Source of the DNA: DAIDKA01 sp035503515
GTDB lineage: Bacteria; Pseudomonadota; Gammaproteobacteria; Steroidobacterales; Steroidobacteraceae
Reading direction: 5' to 3'
Assembly (NCBI GenBank): GCA_035503515.1
Contig: DATJTJ010000003.1
Coordinates: 15,777 to 79,776 of the forward strand
Length of the DNA: 64,000 nt
Part shown: positions 8,762 to 16,010 of the stretch, piece after piece
Layout: every line of letters starts with the position of its first letter
Position numbering within the stretch: the stretch's first letter is position 1
The notes under the pieces: model-generated
The model's input: the letters and a program-made list of their open reading frames with translations, nothing else
Database searches by the model: none
What the model was told of the DNA's origin: nothing
Program-made: the position numbers and the translations under genes

Positions 8762-9802
8762 TTATAAATAGTCGCGCGCCAAAATCTCGGCGATCTGGAC
8801 GCTGTTCGTGGCCGCTCCCTTGCGAACATTGTCTGCGACGATCCATAGGTCAAGCCCACGCTCTGACGACATATCATCCCTGATGCGGCCGACATAAACT
8901 GTGTCGCGGTTCGCTGCCTCGACGGCTGCCGTGGGATACCCGCCGGGCCGGCGCTCGTCCATGACCGTCACCCCGGGCGACCGGCTCAGCAGTTCCCGCA
9001 CTGCAGCAGCGCCCAGCTTCCGCTGGGTGGTGATATGCACCGCCTCCGAGTGGCCGTAGAACACCGGCACCCGCACCGCCGTCGGGTTGACGCGCATATC
9101 CGGGGCCCCGAGGATCTTGCGCGTCTCCCACACCATCTTCATTTCCTCGCGGGTGTAGCCGTTGTCCTCGAAGCGGTCGATCTGCGGGACACAGTTGAAC
9201 GCGATCTGCGCCGGAATGACCCCGGGTTCGACCGGCCCCTGCCCGCTCAGCAGCGCCGCCGCCTGGGTCGCGAGCTCGGTAATGGCCTCCCGGCCCGCCC
9301 CCGACACGGACTGGTAGGTCGCGACGTTGATGTGCTCGATCGTGGCCAGGTCGTGGATGGGCTTGAGGACCACGAGCATCTGGATGGTCGAACAGTTGGG
9401 ATTGGCGATGATGCCGCGGTGGGTGTACTGGGCGATCGCCGCCGGGTTGACCTCCGGCACCACCAGCGGGACATCCTCGAGGTAGCGGAACTCGGAGGTG
9501 TTGTCGATGACCACGCAGCCCGCGGCGGCCGCCTTGGGCGCATAGACGCGCGAGACCTCCGCCCCGGGTGAGAACAGCCCGATGTCGGCCTGGCTGAAGT
9601 CGAACTGCGCCAGATCCTCCACCGCGTGGCGCGCCCCGCGGAAGGTCACCGACTTGCCCAGCGAGCGCTCGCTGGCGAGCGCAAACAGCCTGCGCACGGG
9701 AAAGTCGCGCTCCTCGACCACTTCGATCATGGTCTCGCCGACGAGGCCCGTGGCGCCCACCACCGCCACGTTGAATCCTTCGCCCCCGCTCCTGCCGCTC
9801 AT
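8762..9802 (-). CDS. asd: Aspartate-semialdehyde dehydrogenase
   Basis: Reduces aspartyl phosphate to aspartate semialdehyde, the branch point for lysine/diaminopimelate, threonine and methionine. The NADP-binding loop VVGATGLVGE is at about residues 14-23, and the catalytic cysteine lies in NPNCSTIQ near residue 138. 346 aa is a full-length protein. It is 13 bases from aroC and probably co-transcribed with it; a 96-base AT-rich gap separates it from fimV downstream. No clear rho-independent terminator was found there. Confidence 0.97.
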   Translation of the reverse strand: MSGRSGGEGFNVAVVGATGLVGETMIEVVEERDFPVRRLFALASERSLGKSVTFRGARHAVEDLAQFDFSQADIGLFSPGAEVSRVYAPKAAAAGCVVIDNTSEFRYLEDVPLVVPEVNPAAIAQYTHRGIIANPNCSTIQMLVVLKPIHDLATIEHINVATYQSVSGAGREAITELATQAAALLSGQGPVEPGVIPAQIAFNCVPQIDRFEDNGYTREEMKMVWETRKILGAPDMRVNPTAVRVPVFYGHSEAVHITTQRKLGAAAVRELLSRSPGVTVMDERRPGGYPTAAVEAANRDTVYVGRIRDDMSSERGLDLWIVADNVRKGAATNSVQIAEILARDYL

Positions 9803-9815
9803 GCTGCCTCCTGCC

Positions 9816-10901
9816 TCAAATGACCGGCGTCGTGGACTTCACGTCCATATTCTGCGCGCGATGGCGCAGGTAGTGGTCCATGAGCACGATGGCGAGCATG
9901 GCCTCCGCGATCGGCACGGCCCGCAGGCCCACGCACGGATCGTGGCGTCCCGTGGTCACCACCTCGACCGGTTCGCCGCGCAGGTTGATGGTCCGGCCGG
10001 GCACCTGGATGCTCGAAGTGGGCTTCAGGGTCACATGGGTCACGATGTCCTGACCGGAGGAGATGCCGCCGAGCACCCCACCGGCATGATTGCTGAGGAA
10101 CCCCTGCGGGGTGAGTTCATCGCGATGCTCGCTGCCCTTCTGTGCAGCGGCGCGCGTGCCCTCGCCGATCTCCACGGCCTTCACCGCATTGATGCCCATC
10201 ATCGCGCTGGCGATGTCCGCATCGAGCCGCTCGAACACCGGTTCACCCAGGCCGGGGGGAATGCCGCTGGCGATGATGGTGAGCTTCGCGCCCACCGAAT
10301 CGCCGGCGCCGCGGATCTCCCACAGCAGCGCCTCGAGCTCCGCGATGCGCGCAGGATCCGGACAGAAGAACGGATTGCCGTAGGCCGAAGGCGGATCGAC
10401 CGGATCGAGTGTCAGGGCTCCGACCTGGCACACATAGCCGTAGATGCGCGCCCCCAGGCGTTCCTTGAGGTACTTGCGGGCGATCGCGCCGGCGGCCACG
10501 CGCATCACCGTCTCGCGGGCGGAGGAGCGGCCGCCGCCGCGGTAATCACGGAAGCCGTACTTCTGCTGGTAGGTGTAATCGGCATGGCCGGGCCGGAACC
10601 GGTCCTTGATCTTCTCGTAGTCGCGCGAGCGCGCGTCGGTGTTCTCCACGAGCAGCCCGATCGGGGTGCCGGTGGTGCGCCCCTCGAAGACGCCGGAAAG
10701 AATCCGTACCGCATCGCCCTCGCGGCGCTGGCTCACGAACTTAGAGGTGCCCGTGCGCCGGCGATCCACGTCCGGCTGCAGGTCCGCCTCGCTCAGGGCC
10801 AGTCCCGGCGGGCAGCCGTCGACGATGCAGCCCAGCGCCGGCCCGTGACTTTCGCCGAAGCTCGTGACCGTGAAGAGCCTGCCAAAGGTGTTTCCGGACA
10901 T
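9816..10901 (-). CDS. aroC: Chorismate synthase
   Basis: Last step of the shikimate pathway: it converts 5-enolpyruvylshikimate 3-phosphate to chorismate and requires reduced FMN. The N-terminal signature GESHGPALG (about residues 17-25) and the C-terminal GRHDPC segment are visible; 361 aa is normal. The gene lies between prmB and asd with gaps of 21 and 13 bases, so all three are likely one transcript. Confidence 0.97.
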   Translation of the reverse strand: MSGNTFGRLFTVTSFGESHGPALGCIVDGCPPGLALSEADLQPDVDRRRTGTSKFVSQRREGDAVRILSGVFEGRTTGTPIGLLVENTDARSRDYEKIKDRFRPGHADYTYQQKYGFRDYRGGGRSSARETVMRVAAGAIARKYLKERLGARIYGYVCQVGALTLDPVDPPSAYGNPFFCPDPARIAELEALLWEIRGAGDSVGAKLTIIASGIPPGLGEPVFERLDADIASAMMGINAVKAVEIGEGTRAAAQKGSEHRDELTPQGFLSNHAGGVLGGISSGQDIVTHVTLKPTSSIQVPGRTINLRGEPVEVVTTGRHDPCVGLRAVPIAEAMLAIVLMDHYLRHRAQNMDVKSTTPVI

Positions 10902-10922
10902 CTGTCGTGACTGCCTTGCGGT

Positions 10923-11801
10923 CTAGAGCTGATCCGCGCCCAGGAGGAACACGCCGCCGCCGCCGCGTTCGAACGTCAGCCAGGTGAACGGCAGCTGCGC
11001 AAATGCGCGCCGTACCGCCCCTTCCGTATTGCCCACTTCCACGATGAGAACGCCTCCGGGATTCAGGTGCCTGCGGGCACCGGCCAGGATCGCCCGCACC
11101 GCATCCATGCCGTCCGCTCCCGAGGCCAGTGCCTGGCGCGGCTCGTGTCGATACTCCGGCGGCAAGGACCGCATCTCGCGCGACCCGACGTAGGGCGGAT
11201 TGCTGACAATGATATCGTAGCGCTCGGCGCGCAGGGCACTGAAGTAATCCGACCGTAGCAACCGCACGCGCCGCCCCAGGCGGTGGCGTCGCACGTTGAG
11301 GGCCGCCAGGTCCAGGGCCTCCGGCGAGATGTCGAGCGCATCGACCCGCACGCGCGGCATCATGCGGGCGGTGGCGATCGCAATGCAGCCGCTGCCGGTA
11401 CCGATATCGAGCACCCGGCGCACCCGCCGGGCATCGATCCACGGGGCGAAGCCGCGCTCGATGAGCTCGGCGAGCGGCGAGCGCGGGATCAGTGCGCGCG
11501 GGTCGACCCGGAAGCGCAGTCCCGCAAACCAGGTCTCGCCCGTCAGGTACACGGCCGGCATGCGCTCGCGGATGCGCCGGCCGATCAGGTCGCGCGCGGC
11601 GCGCTGCGCGGCTGGCGAGACGGTCCTTGCGTACACGCGCGCGCCCGGTGCCGGCAGGCGCAGCGCATGCCAGACCAGCGCCGCGGCTTCGTCCCATGCG
11701 TTGTCGGTGCCGTGGCCGAAGAAGACCCGCGCGCGTCGCAGGCGGCGGGCACCGCGCGCGATCAGCTGCTGGACGGTCACGTTATGGGATACTTTGTCCA
11801 T
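10923..11801 (-). CDS. prmB: Ribosomal protein uL3 glutamine methyltransferase PrmB
   Basis: SAM-dependent N5-glutamine methyltransferase of the HemK family, predicted to methylate ribosomal protein L3. The SAM-binding motif VLDIGTGSGCIAIA is central and the catalytic NPPY (VSNPPYVGS) follows it. prmB directly before aroC is the standard order, which favours PrmB over PrmC. The chosen start MDKVSHNV has GGGAG about 13 bases upstream. Its ATG shares bases with the ATG of the divergent SCO1-like gene, so one of the two starts may lie further in. Confidence 0.9.
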   Translation of the reverse strand: MDKVSHNVTVQQLIARGARRLRRARVFFGHGTDNAWDEAAALVWHALRLPAPGARVYARTVSPAAQRAARDLIGRRIRERMPAVYLTGETWFAGLRFRVDPRALIPRSPLAELIERGFAPWIDARRVRRVLDIGTGSGCIAIATARMMPRVRVDALDISPEALDLAALNVRRHRLGRRVRLLRSDYFSALRAERYDIIVSNPPYVGSREMRSLPPEYRHEPRQALASGADGMDAVRAILAGARRHLNPGGVLIVEVGNTEGAVRRAFAQLPFTWLTFERGGGGVFLLGADQL

Positions 11802-12411
11802 GAAAGTGCGATCAACTCCCGTCCTCATGATCCTGGTGGTGGCCATTGCAGCCGTCGCAGGCTTCTGGCTGGCCCACCGGCTCGACCATTCGATGCCGGT
11901 CCTCGCCAGCGGCACCTGGCTGCCGCAGCCGCGCGACCCGGGCGATTTCTCCCTCATCGACCAGAACGGCGCGCAGTTTACCGCCGCGCGGCTCAAGGGC
12001 GCGCCGTCGCTGGTCTACTTCGGCTATACGCACTGTCCGGACGTCTGCCCCATCACGATGCTGCAGCTGGCGCAGGTGGTGAAAACCGGCGTCGTGCCGG
12101 CCCTGCGGGTGATCTTCATCAGTGTGGACCCGGCCCGCGACACGCCGACGCAGCTGGCGCAGTACGTCCATGCCTTCGACCCGGACTTCATCGGCCTCAC
12201 CGGCACCCCGGCGATGCTCAAGACGGTGGCCCGGCACTTCGGCGTCGCCTTCGAGCGGGTGGATCTGCCCGGTGGCGACTACAGCATGGATCACTCCTCG
12301 ACCATCTTCCTGATGAACGCACACGGCGACAACGTGGCCGTGTTCAATGCGCCCTATGACGTGAAGTCCCTGACCCAGGACCTGCGGCGCGCCGCCGGCG
12401 ATCTGGGTTAG
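11800..12411 (+). CDS. SCO1/SenC family copper chaperone-like protein
   Basis: Membrane-anchored thioredoxin-fold protein of the SCO family, which supplies copper to cytochrome oxidase or acts as a thiol reductant. One N-terminal transmembrane helix (about residues 9-26) is followed by the CPDVC motif (CxxxC) in YFGYTHCPDVCPITM and the third ligand His in MDHSSTIFLM, so the full copper site is present. No cytochrome oxidase gene is nearby. It is followed after three bases by psd. A downstream ATG at 11826 would remove eight residues. Confidence 0.9.
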   Translation: MKVRSTPVLMILVVAIAAVAGFWLAHRLDHSMPVLASGTWLPQPRDPGDFSLIDQNGAQFTAARLKGAPSLVYFGYTHCPDVCPITMLQLAQVVKTGVVPALRVIFISVDPARDTPTQLAQYVHAFDPDFIGLTGTPAMLKTVARHFGVAFERVDLPGGDYSMDHSSTIFLMNAHGDNVAVFNAPYDVKSLTQDLRRAAGDLG

Positions 12412-12414
12412 GAC

Positions 12415-13302
12415 ATGAGGCCCGGCTCACCCGCGTCCCGCGGCTTCATCCTGCTGCAGCACCTGCTGCCGCAGCACACCCTGTCGCGGGTCATCCATGC
12501 ACTTGCCCGCGTGCGCTGGCGCGCCTTCAAGAATCTGCTGATCCGCGGCTTCGTGGCCGGCTTCAGACCCGACATGTCCGATGCCCGGCAACCGGATCCG
12601 CTGGCCTACGAGAGCTTCAATGCCTTCTTCACGCGCGAGCTCGCGCAGGGCACGCGGCCGCTGCCGCCGGATCCACGGGTCATCGTCTCGCCGGTGGACG
12701 GCTTCATCAGCCAGGTCGGCTACCTGACCGGTGAGACCATCGTGCAGGCCAAGGGCCGCAGCTTCAGTCTGGGCGCGCTGCTCGCCGGCGACGCTGCGGA
12801 AATCACCGACTTCGCAGGCGGTGCCTTCGCGACGCTGTACCTGGCGCCCTTCAACTATCACCGCATCCACATGCCCTGGGCCGGACGGCTGCACCGGGCA
12901 CGGCACGTTCCGGGCAGGCTCTTCAGCGTGAATGCCGTGACGGCCGCGGCCGTGGACGGCCTGTTCGCGCGCAACGAGCGCGTGGTGTGCATCTTCGAGG
13001 ATGATGACCGGCAGCGCTTCGCGATGGCCCTGGTGGGGGCGCTGTTCGTCGGCAGCATCAGCACCATATGGCATGGGGAGGTCACGCCCCCCACCCGGCG
13101 CCAGGTGCGCGAACTGCCAGCGCCCGCCCCGGTCGCGGGCCTGGACCGGGGCGCGCTGCTGGGCTGGTTCAACATGGGGTCAACGGTGGTCCTGCTGTTT
13201 CCAAAGGACCGCGTGCGCTGGCAGGCGGACCTCAGGCCCGGGCTGACGGTGCGCGTCGGCCAGCCCCTCGGCCGGCTCCAGGATCCGGGGCTTCCGCCGT
13301 GA
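12415..13302 (+). CDS. psd: Phosphatidylserine decarboxylase proenzyme
   Basis: Makes phosphatidylethanolamine from phosphatidylserine at the inner membrane. The conserved Asp in SPVDGF, the His in NYHRIHMP and the C-terminal MGST self-cleavage site, where the Ser becomes the pyruvoyl group, are all present. 295 aa is typical. The TGA stop overlaps the GTG start of epmA (GTGA), so the two genes are translationally coupled. Together with mprF at 51.7 kb it controls head-group charge in this window. Confidence 0.95.
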   Translation: MRPGSPASRGFILLQHLLPQHTLSRVIHALARVRWRAFKNLLIRGFVAGFRPDMSDARQPDPLAYESFNAFFTRELAQGTRPLPPDPRVIVSPVDGFISQVGYLTGETIVQAKGRSFSLGALLAGDAAEITDFAGGAFATLYLAPFNYHRIHMPWAGRLHRARHVPGRLFSVNAVTAAAVDGLFARNERVVCIFEDDDRQRFAMALVGALFVGSISTIWHGEVTPPTRRQVRELPAPAPVAGLDRGALLGWFNMGSTVVLLFPKDRVRWQADLRPGLTVRVGQPLGRLQDPGLPP

Positions 13303-14288
13303 GCCCGCCCGCCGCGGACTGGCAGCCCACGGCGACGGCCGGGCGGTTGCGGCTGCGCGCGACGCTGCTCGCGCGTGCGCGGGCGTTCTTCGCCGCACGC
13401 CAGGTCATGGAAGTGGATACCCCGGCGCTGGTGAACGCCGCGGTGACCGACGTCCATATCCATTCAGTGGCGGTGGATGTCACCGGCGGCGTGCCGGCGG
13501 CCGCTGCCGCGCCGGGGCTGTTCCTGCACACCTCGCCCGAGTACGCCATGAAACGCCTCCTCGCGGCGCAGGTCGGAGACATCTACCAGATCTGTCACGT
13601 GGCGCGCGGCTTCGAACAAAGCCGGGTGCACAACACCGAGTTCACGCTCATCGAATGGTACCGGCTCGGCTTCGACCTCCCGCGCCTCATGGACGAAGTC
13701 GAGGCACTGCTGCGGACGCTGTGCGGGGGTCATCCGGCAATGGCGCAGCCGGGGCAGTGGATCAGCTATCGGGAGGCCTTCGAACGCCACACGGGGCTGG
13801 ACCCCCTGGAGGCGGCGCTGTCCGAACTTCAGGCGCTGGTGGCGCCGCTGGGCCTGCGCATGCAGGCGACGCGCGATGAATTGCTGGACCTCATCATGGG
13901 CGCCCTCGTCGGCCCCCGGCTCGGGCTTGCGGCGCTGACCTTCGTCCACGGCTACCCGGCTTCGCAGGCCGCACTCGCACGCCTGGATCCTAAAGACCCG
14001 CGGGTGGCGCAGCGCTTCGAGGTGTACCTGGATGGCCTTGAACTGGCCAATGGCTTTCACGAACTGGCTTCGGCCGATGAACAGCGCGCCCGGTTCGCGC
14101 AGGATCTGGAGGAGCGCGCCCGCCGCGGCCTGCCGGTGCACCGGATGGATGAGCGGCTGCTCTGCGCCCTCGGCGCGGGGCTGCCGGACTGCGCGGGCGT
14201 CGCCGTCGGCTTCGATCGGGTGCTGATGCTGGCGGCCGGTGCCAGCCATATCCGCGAGGTGCTGCCGTTTCCGACCGAAACGGCCTGA
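13299..14288 (+). CDS. epmA: EF-P--(R)-beta-lysine ligase EpmA
   Basis: Truncated lysyl-tRNA-synthetase paralogue (GenX/PoxA/YjeA) that attaches beta-lysine to Lys34 of elongation factor P. It has only the class II synthetase catalytic core: the motif 2 region (SPEYAMKRLL ... RGFEQSRVHNTEFT) and motif 3 (GVAVGFDRVLML) near the C-terminus, with no anticodon-binding domain. 329 aa matches the family. The start is GTG at 13299, inside the psd stop. efp lies just five bases downstream on the opposite strand. Confidence 0.95.
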   Translation: MSPPAADWQPTATAGRLRLRATLLARARAFFAARQVMEVDTPALVNAAVTDVHIHSVAVDVTGGVPAAAAAPGLFLHTSPEYAMKRLLAAQVGDIYQICHVARGFEQSRVHNTEFTLIEWYRLGFDLPRLMDEVEALLRTLCGGHPAMAQPGQWISYREAFERHTGLDPLEAALSELQALVAPLGLRMQATRDELLDLIMGALVGPRLGLAALTFVHGYPASQAALARLDPKDPRVAQRFEVYLDGLELANGFHELASADEQRARFAQDLEERARRGLPVHRMDERLLCALGAGLPDCAGVAVGFDRVLMLAAGASHIREVLPFPTETA

Positions 14289-14293
14289 CGACC

Positions 14294-14863
14294 TCAGGCC
14301 TTGGCGCGGGAGATGTATTCGCCGGTGCGGGTATCCACGCGGATGACTTCACCCTCGTTGATGAACAGCGGTACGCGCACCACGGCGCCCGTTTCGAGCT
14401 TCGCGGGCTTCTGGCCGCCGGTCGCCGTATCGCCGCGCAACCCCGGATCGGTCTCCACGATCTTCAGTTCGATGTGCGGCGGCGGCGTGATCTGCAGCGG
14501 CTCGTTGTTCCAGAGCGTGACGATGCACACCGTGCCATCCTTGAGCCATACGGCATTGTCGCCCACGGCCGCCTTGCCGGCGGTGTACTGCTCGAAGTTG
14601 TCCGGCACCATGAAGTGCCAGAAATCCCCGTCCTGATACAGGTACTGCATGTCCAGGTCGACCACGTCGGCCGCGTCCACCGAATCGCCGGACTTGAAGG
14701 TACGCTCGATGGTGCGTCCGGTCTTGAGGTTGCGCACCTTGACGCGGTTGAAGGCCTGGCCCTTGCCCGGCTTGACCATTTCGTTTTCGACAATCGAGTA
14801 CGGCTCGCCATCCAGCAGGATCTTCATGCCGGATTTAAATTCGCTGGTGTTGTAGCTGGCCAT
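14294..14863 (-). CDS. efp: Elongation factor P
   Basis: Rescues ribosomes stalled at polyproline stretches. It has the three beta-barrel domains of EF-P in 189 aa. The tip of domain I reads VKPGKGQAF with lysine at position 34, the residue modified by EpmA; this is the lysine-type EF-P rather than the arginine type modified by EarP. It is convergent with epmA and divergent from epmB across a 37-base gap. The start MASYNTSEFK is standard. Confidence 0.97.
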   Translation of the reverse strand: MASYNTSEFKSGMKILLDGEPYSIVENEMVKPGKGQAFNRVKVRNLKTGRTIERTFKSGDSVDAADVVDLDMQYLYQDGDFWHFMVPDNFEQYTAGKAAVGDNAVWLKDGTVCIVTLWNNEPLQITPPPHIELKIVETDPGLRGDTATGGQKPAKLETGAVVRVPLFINEGEVIRVDTRTGEYISRAKA

Positions 14864-14900
14864 TTCCTTCTCGCAGTGCCGGCCCCAAAATGGGCGGCGA

Positions 14901-15938
14901 ATGATACCGGCAACCACCCTGGGCCGCCAGCCGGCCACCGTTTCCACCTGGCAGCAGGAGCTTGCCGGGGCCATCACCGATCCGCAGGCCCTGGCGCACG
15001 CCCTGGACCTGGATCCGGCGCTGTTTCCGGCCGCGGCCACGGCGGCGGCCCGGTTCCGGTTGCGCGTCCCCTTGAGCTTCGTCGCCCGCATGCGCCGCGG
15101 CGACCCCGCCGACCCCCTGCTGCGGCAGGTGATGCCCACGGCGGCCGAGCTTGCCGACGCTGCCGGGTTCGGCCCCGACCCGCTGGCCGAAGACGACTCC
15201 TTCAGGGCTCCGGGGCTGCTGCAGAAATACCGGGGCCGGGCGCTGCTGATCGCCACGGGCGCCTGTGCCGTCAACTGCCGGTACTGCTTCCGCCGTGAAT
15301 TCCCCTATGCCGAGCAGGTCGGCGCCGGGGCTCTGCGGCAGGCCCTGGACGCGATCGCCGCCGATGCCAGTATCGAGGAGGTGATCCTGAGCGGTGGCGA
15401 TCCATTGAGTCTCAGTGATGCCCGGCTGCACGCCATCGGCGGCGAACTTGCGCGTATTGCCCACATCCGCCGGTTGCGTGTGCACACCCGGTTACCCGTG
15501 GTCCTGCCTTCGCGGGTGGATGCCGGACTGGCGCAATGGCTGCGGGGGCTGCCCTGGCCGGTCGCCATGGTCCTGCACAGCAACCACGGCAATGAGATCG
15601 ACGACGAGGTTCGCGCCGCCTGCGCCCGGCTGCGCGCAGCCGGCGTCACGCTCCTCAACCAGGCGGTGCTGCTGCGCGGAGTCAATGACTCGGTGACGGC
15701 GCTCGCGGACCTGTCGCGGCGCCTGTTTGAAGCGGGTGTGGTGCCCTATTACCTGCACCTGCTGGACCGGGTGCGCGGCGCCGCGCACTTCGAAGTTCCG
15801 GCGACGGTCGCCCGGCAGCTGGTCGGCGAACTGGCCTCGTCCCTGTCGGGCTACCTGGTGCCGCGGCTGGTGCGCGAAGTGCCGGGCGGCCCGGCAAAGC
15901 TGCCCCTGGAGCCCCTGTTTCCACATTGGAAAATGTGA
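14901..15938 (+). CDS. epmB: EF-P beta-lysylation protein EpmB (lysine 2,3-aminomutase-like)
   Basis: Radical SAM enzyme that turns L-alpha-lysine into (R)-beta-lysine for EpmA. The 4Fe-4S motif CAVNCRYC places cysteines at residues 122, 126 and 129; the SGGDPL motif that follows binds SAM. 345 aa is typical of EpmB and shorter than degradative lysine aminomutases. With efp and epmA beside it, the beta-lysylation function is well supported. Confidence 0.95.
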   Translation: MIPATTLGRQPATVSTWQQELAGAITDPQALAHALDLDPALFPAAATAAARFRLRVPLSFVARMRRGDPADPLLRQVMPTAAELADAAGFGPDPLAEDDSFRAPGLLQKYRGRALLIATGACAVNCRYCFRREFPYAEQVGAGALRQALDAIAADASIEEVILSGGDPLSLSDARLHAIGGELARIAHIRRLRVHTRLPVVLPSRVDAGLAQWLRGLPWPVAMVLHSNHGNEIDDEVRAACARLRAAGVTLLNQAVLLRGVNDSVTALADLSRRLFEAGVVPYYLHLLDRVRGAAHFEVPATVARQLVGELASSLSGYLVPRLVREVPGGPAKLPLEPLFPHWKM

Positions 15939-15970
15939 GACCCGTCGCACGCGGAGGCGCGCGGTCGCAG

Positions 15971-15979
15971 TGTTAGACT
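15971..15979 (+). promoter_or_regulatory. Possible extended -10 promoter for the FimX-like gene
   Basis: TG-T-TAGACT fits the extended -10 form (TGnTAnnnT) in the short gap after epmB; no -35 is recognisable. A start of transcription near 15986 would leave the GTG at 15987 without a leader, which favours the TTG at 16011 as the translation start. Confidence 0.3.
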
Positions 15980-16010
15980 TCCGCAGGTGAGGCCTTGGGG
16001 GTCGCGCGGT

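Noticed and set aside
13068..13298. N-terminal extension of EpmA into psd
   Set aside because: The frame is open, but the encoded residues do not resemble EpmA and overlap the conserved end of Psd; the GTG at 13299 gives the family length.
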